A stretch of 64,000 nucleotides of DNA from Pseudobdellovibrionaceae bacterium (GCA_002722705.1 PBMP01000113.1:60028-124027); one strand, 5' to 3'; positions 44,349 through 54,001 are shown, counted from the stretch's first letter. The notes: a model not told the origin generated them from the letters alone. A program made the numbers and translations.

Positions 44349-46000
44349 AAATCTTCTTAAAAACTTTTTTTGAAATTTGCGGTAAAAAGGTTTCAAGCCT
44401 TCTTTTTTTTGGAATAGGATTTGGAACACTTGCTTTTGTCATCGAATATGCGTTCGCACATGTTATTCAACTTTTTCTTTACGGACTTCAACTCGTTAAT
44501 AAAGAAACGCTCACCATTCCTCAGTTTTTTCTTTCTTGGTCACTACAAGAAATTATTTTATGTGTTATAGGTATCGCATTTTTCAGGTCAATTTTTCAAT
44601 TTTTTCAAGCATATCTACAAGGAGCGGTCAGAGAGTGGTTCGTCTACAGGCACCGCTCCCTTCTCGTTGATTATTCTTTCGAATGCCAATCTGTAAATTC
44701 AGGACTAATCGTTACTACATTTTATGAAGTCATTCAGGGAGCGGGATCCGTAGTCGCTCAACTCCAAACGCTCATTATACAACTTACAACAACGATCCTC
44801 CTTATTTGTACACTCTTTAAAATCTCTTGGGTTCCCACATTAGGAGGAGGATTTCTTTTAGGTCTTGTAGCTATTCCCATTTTTTACCTAGACCGGAAAA
44901 TCGGAAAAATAGGCTCAAAAATTTATGCAGTGGCCGCCATCACTAATAAAAGACTTTTATCTGCGATAAAAAATCTTATCTTCATACAACTTTCAGGAAC
45001 TCAAAATTTAGAGAAAAAACTCTCAAACAATAGTCTTCTCGACGCTCTACATGCAACGCTTCACTACAATCAAATTAGAGGTCTGAAATTCGCTTTCCCT
45101 CAATTTTTTGGTGTTGTCATTTTATGTATGACTGTCTTCTTTTCTAAAAAATACGAAATTATGGCAAGTTCAATGATTCTCACTTATTTCTATTTATTTT
45201 TGAGAAGCATACAGTCACTAACAGAGGTTTTTCGTTCTACTTCTGAATTTATTGTGTATTGGCCAAGATGGAAACAACTTGACATCACATGGCATCCAAT
45301 TCACGCACCCAAAATTAATAATCGTTCCTCAACACAGACACTTCCTCCACTACAACAAATTGGCATTGAATTTAACAATCTCGACTTTGGCTACACATCA
45401 GGTAAATTAATTTTTAAAAATCTGTCTCTAAAAGTAACACCAGGAGATCTTTTTCTCGTAAGAGGACCTTCTGGGGTTGGGAAATCTACTCTTATTCATT
45501 TGATGCTTGGATATTTGTCTCCACTTCAAGGTGAACTTTATCTCGTAGATAACCAAGGGACCAGGTTTGACCTTTACTCACATAAATCTGATTTTTTAAA
45601 AAAAACGTCATATGTTGGACCTGAACCTTTTCTCTTTGAAGGAACCATCCAGGAGAACCTCTGTTACGGATTAGATCAAAAGTGCTCTAAAGAAGAAATT
45701 CATGAAGTTCTAAAAAAAGCTGAATGTCACTTCGCCCTTGAAATGGGTACAGATCATATTATCACTGAACAAGGAACAGGACTTTCCGCAGGTCAGAAGC
45801 AAAGAATATCACTTGCGAGAGCCCTGCTTAGAAATCCTCAAGTCCTCATCTTAGATGAAGCTACAAGTAATCTAGATGAAGAAACGGAAAAGAAGGTTGT
45901 TTCTACTGTTGAAAAACTAAAAAATCACACGACGATCATCGTCATTTCTCACAAAAAAGCCTTCGATTTAATTGCTGACGAAAAACTTATTTTATCTTAA
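44345..46000 (+). CDS. ABC-type exporter half-transporter (lipid/oligosaccharide flippase-like)
   Basis: A 551-residue fusion of a membrane domain (several helices within residues 1-300) and an ATPase domain. The start is the ATG at 44345 overlapping the previous TGA. ATPase motifs are GPSGVGKSTL (Walker A), GLSAGQKQRISLARALL (signature) and VLILDEATSNLDEE (Walker B). It should act as a homodimer in the inner membrane. No Wzx protein is in the window, so by analogy with PglK and MsbA it may flip a lipid-linked oligosaccharide; that is inference. Confidence 0.9.
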   Translation: MKIFLKTFFEICGKKVSSLLFFGIGFGTLAFVIEYAFAHVIQLFLYGLQLVNKETLTIPQFFLSWSLQEIILCVIGIAFFRSIFQFFQAYLQGAVREWFVYRHRSLLVDYSFECQSVNSGLIVTTFYEVIQGAGSVVAQLQTLIIQLTTTILLICTLFKISWVPTLGGGFLLGLVAIPIFYLDRKIGKIGSKIYAVAAITNKRLLSAIKNLIFIQLSGTQNLEKKLSNNSLLDALHATLHYNQIRGLKFAFPQFFGVVILCMTVFFSKKYEIMASSMILTYFYLFLRSIQSLTEVFRSTSEFIVYWPRWKQLDITWHPIHAPKINNRSSTQTLPPLQQIGIEFNNLDFGYTSGKLIFKNLSLKVTPGDLFLVRGPSGVGKSTLIHLMLGYLSPLQGELYLVDNQGTRFDLYSHKSDFLKKTSYVGPEPFLFEGTIQENLCYGLDQKCSKEEIHEVLKKAECHFALEMGTDHIITEQGTGLSAGQKQRISLARALLRNPQVLILDEATSNLDEETEKKVVSTVEKLKNHTTIIVISHKKAFDLIADEKLILS

Positions 46001-46026
46001 ATTTCGATAAGTTACATAATTATATG

Positions 46027-46058
46027 AATTTTATTTTCTCTGGTATTCAAATAAAATT
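46027..46058. repeat. AT-rich inverted repeat between ABC exporter and epimerase genes
   Basis: Ten-base perfect arms, AATTTTATTT (46027-46036) and AAATAAAATT (46049-46058), flank a 12-base loop. It starts 27 bases after the exporter stop and ends 33 bases before the epimerase start. No GC stem or run of T follows, so it is not a classical terminator; a protein-binding operator or weak terminator are possible. Confidence 0.4.
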
Positions 46059-46091
46059 TAAGATATTCATAAAAGCTTGGAGGAAAAGTTC

Positions 46092-47075
46092 GTGGGAAAA
46101 AAACTTGTAACTGGAGGATGTGGTTTTATTGGAAGTCACATTGTTGAACAGCTCATCAAAGAAGACCACCAAGTCTGTGTGATCGACAATCTAAGTACTG
46201 GAAGACTTGAAAATGTCTCAAAATTTTCTGACTCTGTGGAGTTCATTCAAGCCGATATTGCAACTCCTGGAAAATGGATGGATGCATTTAATGGTGTTGA
46301 AGAAGTCTTTCATATAGCCGCTCTCGCAGATATCGTTCCTTCTATTCAAAATCCAGTCGCATATTTTCAATCTAATGTCACAGGAACACTGAATGTTCTT
46401 GAAGCATCGAAGAAAGCAAATATAAAAAAAATCATTTATGCTGCATCATCCTCATGCTACGGAATCACAGATCAAACACCTACTCCAGAATCTGCAACTA
46501 TTCAAACTGAATACCCTTACGCTTTAACTAAAAATCTAGGTGAACAACTTATTCTTCACTGGGAAAAAGTTTATGGTGTTCCAGCGATTTCTTTACGTTT
46601 TTTTAACGTATATGGAACTCGTTCTCGAACCTCTGGAACTTATGGTGCCGTTTTCGGTGTGTTTCTTGCTCAAAAAATAGCAAATCAACCATTTACAGTC
46701 GTAGGTGATGGAACCCAAGTTCGAGACTTTGTATACGTTGAAGATGTTGCCCGAGCAGCGATCATGGCCTCTCAATCTTCATTCACTGGAAAAGTCTACA
46801 ACATTGGAACAGGAACTCCTGCTTCTGTAAATAGAATCGTTGAAATTTTAGGAGGTGATGTTGTTCATCTCCCTAAACGTCCAGGAGAACCTGATTCTAC
46901 GCATGCTGACATTTCTGCAATACAAAAAGATTTAGGTTGGAAACCCTTAATTTCTATTGAAGAAGGGATCCAGCGTATGCTTGAACAGATTGATTACTGG
47001 AAGAATGCTCCGGTATGGAATAAAGACTCGATTGCCGAACAAACCAAAGACTGGTTTAAATACTTGGATAAATAA
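46092..47075 (+). CDS. NAD-dependent sugar epimerase/dehydratase (GalE-like SDR)
   Basis: A 327-residue extended SDR with VTGGCGFIGSHIVEQL, ASSSCYG and the catalytic YPYALTK, followed by LRFFNVYG. I start at the GTG at 46092 because GGAGG lies eight bases upstream; an in-frame TTG at 46077 overlaps that ribosome site. Members convert UDP- or GDP-sugars. It immediately precedes the heptose-type nucleotidyltransferase-kinase gene (two-base gap), so it could act as a heptose or other nucleotide-sugar epimerase; that is inference. Confidence 0.87.
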   Translation: MGKKLVTGGCGFIGSHIVEQLIKEDHQVCVIDNLSTGRLENVSKFSDSVEFIQADIATPGKWMDAFNGVEEVFHIAALADIVPSIQNPVAYFQSNVTGTLNVLEASKKANIKKIIYAASSSCYGITDQTPTPESATIQTEYPYALTKNLGEQLILHWEKVYGVPAISLRFFNVYGTRSRTSGTYGAVFGVFLAQKIANQPFTVVGDGTQVRDFVYVEDVARAAIMASQSSFTGKVYNIGTGTPASVNRIVEILGGDVVHLPKRPGEPDSTHADISAIQKDLGWKPLISIEEGIQRMLEQIDYWKNAPVWNKDSIAEQTKDWFKYLDK

Positions 47076-47077
47076 TT

Positions 47078-48589
47078 GTGACTAAACTTATTTCATTTGA
47101 AGAACTCAAACTTATTCGTTCACGTTTCCCTCAAAAAAAAATCGTCCACTGTCACGGAGTGTTTGATCTTTTCCATGTAGGACATCTTGCTCATCTAGAG
47201 TCTGCTAAAAAATGGGGTGATCTCTTAGTTGTTACTTTAACAAAAGACCAATATGTCAATAAAGGTCCCGGACGTCCCAAATACAGTCACGAACAAAGAG
47301 CAAAAATGCTTGCATCTATGGAAATTGTAGATTTTGTTTGTATCAATTTAACCCCTACTGCGATTGAACCTATAGAAGCCCTTAAACCTGATTTTTATGT
47401 TAAAGGACCTGATTATAAAGACGCAAATAAAGATCTTACCGGGGGGATTTCTAAAGAAGCTGCTACCGTTGAAAAAAATGGGGGGAAACTTGTTGTCACT
47501 GAAGACGAGACAATGAGTTCAACATCACTTCTTAATGAATTTTTTTCTCTTCGAGATGAAGAAGAAAAAATAGCTCTAAAAAAGATTAAATCCGAACATT
47601 CTCTTTCATCTATTGAACCATTCATTAATAAGTTTTCTGATCTAAAAGTACTGGTCATTGGAGAACCTATTGTAGACACTTATGTCTTTTGTAAACCCGA
47701 TGGGATCTCTAGCAAAAGCCCTACGGTTTCTGCTAACTTTATGTACCAAGAAGATTATGCAGGTGGATCTCTTGCAATCGCAAATCACTTGAATGCTCTT
47801 GGTTGTCAAACCTCTCTTCTTATTCAAAGTGGTAACGAATCTTATTTTCAAAAAATTCTTGAATCTGCAATGCATCCTGAAATAGAAATTCACGCTGAAT
47901 TTTATGAGGGCATTCCTACTCCGAGAAAAACTCGTTTTTTAGCACCTTTCCGATCTCAAAGAATGTTCGAATTGACCGAACTTAAATCAGACCTTTGGAA
48001 GATACATCAACCCGATTCATTTATCTCAAAAATGATTTCATTAGCAAATAAACACGATGTCGTCATTATTGCAGATTTTGGACACGGACTTTTTGAAGAC
48101 GAAGTTTTAAAAAGTTTAAGTAAAATTAATTCTTTTAAAGGATTAAACGTACAAACAAATTCTAGTAACTTCGGTTTTAATGTATTTAAAAAACACCAAC
48201 ACTTTGACTACTTGAGCATTGACGAAAGAGAGCTAAGAATTGGTCAAAATGATCGCTACCAAACCCCTGAAAAAGTACTTGAGGATGCTTTAAATACAGG
48301 TCTAAAACCACCTCTGTCAATTACTTTAGGCACAAAAGGAGCGCTTTACCTAGATCAAGAACTCCACTCAATGACTTGTCCTACATTTTTTAAAAACGTA
48401 GTGGACACAACCGGTGCAGGAGATGCTTATTTTGCAATTACAACTCTTCTGTCATACCTAAGAGCTCCGACTTCAGTGGTTCCATTTGTAGGTAATTGTT
48501 ATGCAGGACTAAAAACTCAAATTATGGGGAATAAAAAAGCAGTATCTAAAGTCGATCTCCATAGAACAATTCAATCACTCCTCAACTAA
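47078..48589 (+). CDS. HldE-like fusion with reversed order: nucleotidyltransferase then PfkB kinase
   Basis: A 503-residue bifunctional protein. Residues 15-150 match the RfaE/HldE nucleotidyltransferase, with HGVFDLFHVGHLAHL (HxGH), KGPGRP and RAKMLASMEIVDFV. Residues about 188-500 match a PfkB-type sugar kinase, with VLVIGEPIVDTYVF, AGGSLAIANHLNALG and the C-terminal VDTTGAGDAYFA. Standard HldE has the kinase first and nucleotidyltransferase second, so the order is swapped. It likely phosphorylates and activates a heptose. A GTG start follows two bases after the epimerase. The GmhA-like gene follows. Confidence 0.88.
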   Translation: MTKLISFEELKLIRSRFPQKKIVHCHGVFDLFHVGHLAHLESAKKWGDLLVVTLTKDQYVNKGPGRPKYSHEQRAKMLASMEIVDFVCINLTPTAIEPIEALKPDFYVKGPDYKDANKDLTGGISKEAATVEKNGGKLVVTEDETMSSTSLLNEFFSLRDEEEKIALKKIKSEHSLSSIEPFINKFSDLKVLVIGEPIVDTYVFCKPDGISSKSPTVSANFMYQEDYAGGSLAIANHLNALGCQTSLLIQSGNESYFQKILESAMHPEIEIHAEFYEGIPTPRKTRFLAPFRSQRMFELTELKSDLWKIHQPDSFISKMISLANKHDVVIIADFGHGLFEDEVLKSLSKINSFKGLNVQTNSSNFGFNVFKKHQHFDYLSIDERELRIGQNDRYQTPEKVLEDALNTGLKPPLSITLGTKGALYLDQELHSMTCPTFFKNVVDTTGAGDAYFAITTLLSYLRAPTSVVPFVGNCYAGLKTQIMGNKKAVSKVDLHRTIQSLLN

Positions 48590-48600
48590 AGGAAATCAAA

Positions 48601-49179
48601 ATGAGTACAAAAATTGAACAATGGCATGAGGAACTTCGAGACTCTCTTGTAAAAACTCAATACAAAATAAATGACAACTCAATCTGTCAACGCGAAGCCT
48701 ATAATCAGTTTTCCTCTCTTTTAAAACAGACAAAAGAAAGACAAGGATCCATTTACTGGGTTGCAAATGGCGGCAGTAATGCGATAGCGGCTCACCTTTC
48801 TCAAGACATTATCAATAAATTAAAGATTGCTTCACATTCCTTCACAAATAGTTCTCTCATTACCTGTATGTCAAATGATTACGGATATGAAAATGTATAC
48901 AAAATCCCATTAGAAACTTACTTAAAGTCTGAAGATCTTCTCATTGCAATCTCCAGTTCTGGAAATTCAAAAAACATTCTATCGGCTATCGAAACTGCAC
49001 AGAAAAAAAATTGTTCTGTTATAGGAGTTTCAGGAATGAAAGATTCAAATCTAATTTGGAATCAAAAAGATCTAAACTTAAACATTTACCTTCCCTCGAA
49101 AAGATACGGAATTACAGAAGTTGGTCACGAAGCTCTCCTTCATGGAATGATTGAAGTTTTCTCAGAAAGTAATAATTAA
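48601..49179 (+). CDS. GmhA-like phosphosugar isomerase (SIS domain)
   Basis: A 192-residue SIS-domain protein with VANGGSNAIAAHLSQD, ISSSGNSKNIL and TEVGHEALLHGM (the Glu and His expected at the C-terminus), resembling sedoheptulose-7-phosphate isomerase, the first step of ADP/GDP-heptose synthesis. The first motif reads ANGGS instead of GNGGS. It has GGAAATCAAA before the ATG and directly follows the nucleotidyltransferase-kinase gene. A GmhB phosphatase is missing from the window. It ends one base from the convergent gene. Confidence 0.85.
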   Translation: MSTKIEQWHEELRDSLVKTQYKINDNSICQREAYNQFSSLLKQTKERQGSIYWVANGGSNAIAAHLSQDIINKLKIASHSFTNSSLITCMSNDYGYENVYKIPLETYLKSEDLLIAISSSGNSKNILSAIETAQKKNCSVIGVSGMKDSNLIWNQKDLNLNIYLPSKRYGITEVGHEALLHGMIEVFSESNN

Positions 49180-50481
49180 TTAATGATTTTTTGAAAACAT
49201 TTCTTCCAAAACAAACTCAGGAGGATAGTTTTCATGATAGTATAAGGCCATTTCATCTGAAAGGAGAGATCTAAAGTCTTTTTTCCATAAGTTAACATCT
49301 GGGTTAGATTTCCAAGTTCCTAAATGTTTTTCAACTCCTTCTTGAACTGTTTTTAATATTTCTTCAGAAGTATTATTAATAATCTGTACGTTCTCATTTT
49401 GTATATCTGCCCCAAATGCCCAATCCATATGATTCTTAAACACTTCACTCATCAATAAAGGCTTCTTTTCTATTTTTTTTCTAAATTTTTTAAAAAGAAT
49501 AATATCCTCTTTTTGAAAAGTACCCAGTCGATATGGAAGAGCCTCTGTTATAATGCACGTATGATATCTGCTATTTGGAACCAAATGAGGTCCTGATTGC
49601 TGTCCTAAAAATATTTCACTGTTCATTAAAAAGTATAAGTTAAATAAATCAGGATTACTTTTAGCTAAGTCAGACGTATCAAAAAAACCGTCTATTTTGA
49701 GAAAAGGAACGACATCCGTCTCTCCAGTAGCAACCACGTGAAAGCCTGAATCTATTAAATATCGAATAGAAGGAATATAGTCTCTACTTGGACTCGCATT
49801 ACGGCAAAAACTATCAAAAGTAAGAACTCGATCTCCTTTGTTTCTCAATAAAACACAAGCAAAAGGTTTATCGAAAAAATCCGGGAACTTCTCTTTAATT
49901 TTATCGTCACAAAATTCTTTAAATTTCATAGGAATTTCAGGTGGCACACCTATTCTTTCATGAAGTAATCTTACATACCCAGTCCAATCTGGAGAAGGAG
50001 TATAACGAACTCCATCGGAATGCCCATGTTTAATTTTTTGATTTGCTATAGAAAGAGTTTGATAAATAAACTCTCTCTCAACAAGATAAAACTCGGGTCT
50101 AAATACTAGAACAACTCGAATGTAAAAAATAAAAATATTATATTTAATAATTTCATTAATTTCTTTTTTAAAAGGAAAACACGATTCAAAAATAACAAAA
50201 TCGAGATTAGGGAAACACTCCGGTAAAAATTTATTATTATAAAGAAAAGGAATATAGATAAGTGAAATTTTTCTTGGAAAAAAAATACGGGAAACATAAT
50301 CAAACCCAGCAAATGTATGCCCAAAACTCCAATTAGACTCTAAATATAAAAGTTTATTTTTAAAAATAATTTTTCTATTTTTTAAAATAAACAAAGGAAT
50401 CTCAAATAGTAAAAATAGAAAACCAAAATAAAAATTAATCTTGATTAAAGTCAGAGAAACTAATCTTTTCAAATTAAACAT
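49180..50481 (-). CDS. Putative glycosyltransferase of the TIGR04372 type
   Basis: A 433-residue protein with one N-terminal hydrophobic segment. The C-terminal half has ACVLLRNKGDRV, SPSRDYIPSIRYLIDSGFHV, GFFDTSDLAKSNPDLFN and LGQQSGPHLV, which resemble the TIGR04372 putative glycosyltransferases often found with sialic-acid-like loci. This is recognised by eye and the activity of that family is uncertain. It is the last gene of the minus-strand block and lies six bases after its neighbour. Confidence 0.68.
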   Translation of the reverse strand: MFNLKRLVSLTLIKINFYFGFLFLLFEIPLFILKNRKIIFKNKLLYLESNWSFGHTFAGFDYVSRIFFPRKISLIYIPFLYNNKFLPECFPNLDFVIFESCFPFKKEINEIIKYNIFIFYIRVVLVFRPEFYLVEREFIYQTLSIANQKIKHGHSDGVRYTPSPDWTGYVRLLHERIGVPPEIPMKFKEFCDDKIKEKFPDFFDKPFACVLLRNKGDRVLTFDSFCRNASPSRDYIPSIRYLIDSGFHVVATGETDVVPFLKIDGFFDTSDLAKSNPDLFNLYFLMNSEIFLGQQSGPHLVPNSRYHTCIITEALPYRLGTFQKEDIILFKKFRKKIEKKPLLMSEVFKNHMDWAFGADIQNENVQIINNTSEEILKTVQEGVEKHLGTWKSNPDVNLWKKDFRSLLSDEMALYYHENYPPEFVLEEMFSKNH

Positions 50482-50487
50482 TTTACA

Positions 50488-52155
50488 TTACTCCATATTC
50501 AAAAAATCAAGGGATTGATTTTCGAAAAACCACTCTCCTAATTGCGTAAAATCTTCAAAGTTAGAATTTTTATTGATCATTAAATTATGATCTAATGGAT
50601 GAGCGCCTCTTTTTTGATACTTAAAAAATGTTTTAAAAGAATGAAAAACCCAGGGCCTTAACTTGAATAGGCCGTATGCATGTAATTTAGCCTGTTTTAT
50701 CTCTTCTTGAGTCATTGGAACTATATGTTCTAGTTTTTTCAACATTGCCAAATAATCATCTTTTGTTTCAAAATCAGTCGTAAAACCTAACCCAGAATAT
50801 CTTCCTGTCCCTCCTGTTAACGTCTTGACTCCAAAGCAGGGGGCCTCTAAACCAGAGGTCCCACGAACAGTAATAGCAAAGTCTACATTTTTAAAAAGAG
50901 AAAGCGTACTAATATTAGAATCTGGATACAGTAAAGCCACATGAGAATTTAAATTTCCTATTGACTCTTTAATTACAGAAACTTCTGCGAATTCAGAATC
51001 TACTTGTTCTCGGTCTCTTTTCCAAAGATTGGCAGGATGCATCTTAATGATCCAATTCAGGTAAGGATTTTCATTTGCAGCTTTAACAGTCTCAACAAAC
51101 CACTCTTCAAAATCTTTAAATAAATCCTCGCCATAAAACAAGTTCGCGTCCCATAAAATATGAGCAAATATAACTACGGTTTTTTTTTGAGGGTCAAGTT
51201 TCAACTCACTCAAAAACGCGCTCTTAGTATAGTCTCTGGTATTTGGTTGATTTCTTTTCTGCAAAAACCAGTGACCGCTGTAACGTCGGTCAAATTCTTC
51301 ATCTAAAAAATTTTGATGAACACTACTCCATCCATTTTTTTTCAATTGATTCAAACTTTCTACTGAAAGACTATTGGGATGACAATTTCTTGTTTTTTGA
51401 CTCATCCTTTTAAATATCAATGCATCATCTCGAGAAGGTTGAACTTGTTGAATAATATCGATTTTTTTTTCCAAAGCTTCATCAACAAAAGGACCAAACT
51501 CTAGTCCATTGGCTTCATTTACTAAAATATGATCCGGCATTATTCTTTCATAAATTTTTTTTGAAATAATTCTATTTTTACAAAGTGTCTTAAAAACTTC
51601 TTTTAGTTTTTCATGAAATAATTGGTCTTCTAAATTAAAACTACCCTGATGAGAAACCCTGCAAAGATATCCAAGAGCCTGAGCTCCCAGCCTACCATTT
51701 TTCCATTCAAAATCTTTTATCTTTTTAAAATCTAAATTCCCTGACTCTAAAAATTGAATTACTTCTGAGTCCAATAAAAACTCTGCTTCTTTCTCGAGAT
51801 CCTCTTGATATAGAAAATTTTCAATCCCTAAAGCTCTAAAATAACGATATGCCCAATTATCAAGTCGACTATGAATGAGAACAACGCCAGTGCCATCGAG
51901 TAACTCAAGAGCACGTAACAACATTCCCTCAAGCTTCATTTTGTACACCTGTCCGGTACCATACAGTAATAAAGTTTTTTTTGAGCTGATTTTTCTTTTT
52001 TGTTCTTTTCTAAAGTTTGAAGCAGAGAAATAAAAAGAAAAAAAATCTATCCAAACAAGAATTTCTCTTTTTGGGTGATTTACTAAATTTCTTACATCCT
52101 GAAGATACCTCCCCATAATAGATTTTTTAAGTTTTTCTTTCAATTTTTGCTTCAC
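50488..52155 (-). CDS. Putative capsule/surface carbohydrate glycosyltransferase-like protein
   Basis: A 555-residue protein with a GTG start that overlaps the neuA stop (GTGA). It has FAHILWDANLFYG, WIIKMHPANLWKR, YPDSNISTLSLFKNVDFAITVRG and SGLEAPCFGVKTLTGG, a pattern of capsule-polysaccharide and CDP-glycerol-type transferases where a His-Pro segment and a later RG-x-GLE motif contact the nucleotide-sugar. Exact activity is unknown. Placement after neuA makes it a candidate for transfer of the nonulosonic acid, which is inference. Confidence 0.65.
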   Translation of the reverse strand: MKQKLKEKLKKSIMGRYLQDVRNLVNHPKREILVWIDFFSFYFSASNFRKEQKRKISSKKTLLLYGTGQVYKMKLEGMLLRALELLDGTGVVLIHSRLDNWAYRYFRALGIENFLYQEDLEKEAEFLLDSEVIQFLESGNLDFKKIKDFEWKNGRLGAQALGYLCRVSHQGSFNLEDQLFHEKLKEVFKTLCKNRIISKKIYERIMPDHILVNEANGLEFGPFVDEALEKKIDIIQQVQPSRDDALIFKRMSQKTRNCHPNSLSVESLNQLKKNGWSSVHQNFLDEEFDRRYSGHWFLQKRNQPNTRDYTKSAFLSELKLDPQKKTVVIFAHILWDANLFYGEDLFKDFEEWFVETVKAANENPYLNWIIKMHPANLWKRDREQVDSEFAEVSVIKESIGNLNSHVALLYPDSNISTLSLFKNVDFAITVRGTSGLEAPCFGVKTLTGGTGRYSGLGFTTDFETKDDYLAMLKKLEHIVPMTQEEIKQAKLHAYGLFKLRPWVFHSFKTFFKYQKRGAHPLDHNLMINKNSNFEDFTQLGEWFFENQSLDFLNME

Positions 52156-52850
52156 ACTAATTCCTTTAAGAAAAGCTCAGCGATTTTTAAATCAAGAGGC
52201 TCGTCGATATCTAAAGAAGTAGTTCGATCCATTTTAAATCCAATAACTTCTCCGTTATAAAAACTTTCTTTTTTTAGTTGGTGTTTTTTAAATATGAGTA
52301 TCGCTGGACCGTTTCTAGCCCATAGTCGTTCTTTCTTAAAACGATCATAACCTTCCTCACCAACAGTGACTCTTTCTAGCTGGTTTTTAAACATTCGATA
52401 TTGTGAAAAAGATAAAAAAGAATGAGGAACCTCTGTTACACTCACAAGCGTATCTGGATCTTCTTTTTCAAATAAGTAAATCGCTTCTTCAACTTGTTTT
52501 TCTGTTCGAAGTGGAGAGGTTGGTTGTAAATAAATATATGCATCAATGTTTTCATCGTACTCTTGTTCACACCAAAGATCGATATGACGACATACCTCAA
52601 TCGCAGTAGAATGATCACTTGCAAGTTCAGGTGGTCTTAAAAAAGGAACATTCATACCTAAATTTTTTCCAATATCAGCAATCTCTCCAGAATCCGTAGA
52701 TAAAATATGATCATAAATTAAAGGATTTGAAGAAATTACATTAAAAGTATGTTCAAGAAGAGTTTTTCCCCCCAATAAAGAAATATTTTTATTAGGAATC
52801 CCTTTAGACCCTCCTCGAGCCGGTACAATTGCGAAATATTTTTTAGGCAT
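52152..52850 (-). CDS. neuA: CMP-N-acylneuraminate cytidylyltransferase
   Basis: Activates a nonulosonic acid with CTP. The 232-residue protein starts MPKKYFAIVPARGGSKGIPN, the cytidylyltransferase signature, followed by STDSGEIADIG and LQPTSPLRT. I use the ATG at 52850 (the frame also begins at a TTG three bases upstream), which overlaps the neuC stop (TGATG). Length is that of a single catalytic domain with no O-acetylesterase extension. Neu5Ac, legionaminic and related acids cannot be told apart from sequence. Confidence 0.9.
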   Translation of the reverse strand: MPKKYFAIVPARGGSKGIPNKNISLLGGKTLLEHTFNVISSNPLIYDHILSTDSGEIADIGKNLGMNVPFLRPPELASDHSTAIEVCRHIDLWCEQEYDENIDAYIYLQPTSPLRTEKQVEEAIYLFEKEDPDTLVSVTEVPHSFLSFSQYRMFKNQLERVTVGEEGYDRFKKERLWARNGPAILIFKKHQLKKESFYNGEVIGFKMDRTTSLDIDEPLDLKIAELFLKELV

Positions 52851-54001
52851 CAATAATAAATCACTTTCTGAACCGGAACCTCAATTTTGGAAAGAAGTTC
52901 AGCAATTTTAGCACCAGTACTTCCATCTCCATACAGAGTTGATTGTGAAAACTTTCCATGTTCAACTTGCTTTTTTATTGCTGCTAATATTGAATCCGAA
53001 TGATGATCTGCATCTAAAACATTATTCGCTCTTTCTCGCTTGTTTTGCCGAGTTCCAATGTTCACTACAGGAGTACCTAAAAATGCTCCCTCACGAATAC
53101 CTGAACTAGAGTTTCCTACTAAACATGCTGTTTGATTCATTAAGTGAACATAAGTTGCAATAGGAAGGTTTTTAAAGAAACGTAATTTTACAGATTCTCC
53201 ACTCTCTCTAAATTTTCTAATTCCTCGAGAAATTTCATATGATCCTGCATCTGCATTCGGCCACAAAACAATTGCCTGCATACCTGATTGAATGACTGCT
53301 TCTAAGGTAGCTCGAATCTGACTCTCTCCATCCCCATATTCAGTTGTCACTGGATGTTGAGAAACAAGTAAAAATGGTTTTGAAAAATTAATTTGATCTC
53401 CCACTCCCATCTGAGCGAGCTCATCGAAAATTGGTTCATGTGTATTTTCAATTTCTTTTTTTACTAAATCCATTCTTGGACAACCATAATTAAAAACAGT
53501 ATCAGGGTCTTCTCCCAGTTTAATGATTCTTTGTTTCGCGTCTTCACTTGAAGGGAAATGGACGTGAGCAAACTTTGTTGTCGCATGTCGAATACTTTCG
53601 TCAATTGTTCCAGTAACCTCTCCTCCCATCGTATGAACCAATCGAATGTTCATATATGCCGCTGCCAAGGTTGCTGACATTGTTTCAAATCGGTCTCCTA
53701 CAGTCACGACAAAGTCTGGCCTTAAACGATCAAAAATTGAAGTCAGCTCAACAAGCCCAAGACCGGTTGATTTCGCCATCGTAACGGGAGTTTCCCCTTC
53801 CAAAAGCATAAAGAACTTTTCATCGATAAAAAATCCATCTTTTTCAATTAAGTTACTCACTTCCCCATACCGATCTAATACAGCAGAAGCACCCACGACC
53901 GTTTGTAAAGTCAACTCTGGATGTTCCTGAATCGCACTCATTACGGACTTTATACTGCTATAATTTGCTCTAGAACCTACAACGACACAAATTTTTCTCA
54001 T
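52850..54001 (-). CDS. neuC: UDP-GlcNAc 2-epimerase, hydrolysing (NeuC type)
   Basis: Makes free ManNAc (or a ManNAc derivative) plus UDP. The 383-residue protein has CVVVGSRANYSSIKSVMSAI, VVTVGDRFETMSATLAAAYM, MGGEVTGTIDESIRHATTK and HFPSSEDAKQRII, matching hydrolysing NeuC/NnaA enzymes rather than WecB. A GT-B-like fold is expected. It overlaps neuB by four bases (ATGA) and neuA by one, so the three genes form one translational unit. Confidence 0.92.
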   Translation of the reverse strand: MRKICVVVGSRANYSSIKSVMSAIQEHPELTLQTVVGASAVLDRYGEVSNLIEKDGFFIDEKFFMLLEGETPVTMAKSTGLGLVELTSIFDRLRPDFVVTVGDRFETMSATLAAAYMNIRLVHTMGGEVTGTIDESIRHATTKFAHVHFPSSEDAKQRIIKLGEDPDTVFNYGCPRMDLVKKEIENTHEPIFDELAQMGVGDQINFSKPFLLVSQHPVTTEYGDGESQIRATLEAVIQSGMQAIVLWPNADAGSYEISRGIRKFRESGESVKLRFFKNLPIATYVHLMNQTACLVGNSSSGIREGAFLGTPVVNIGTRQNKRERANNVLDADHHSDSILAAIKKQVEHGKFSQSTLYGDGSTGAKIAELLSKIEVPVQKVIYY

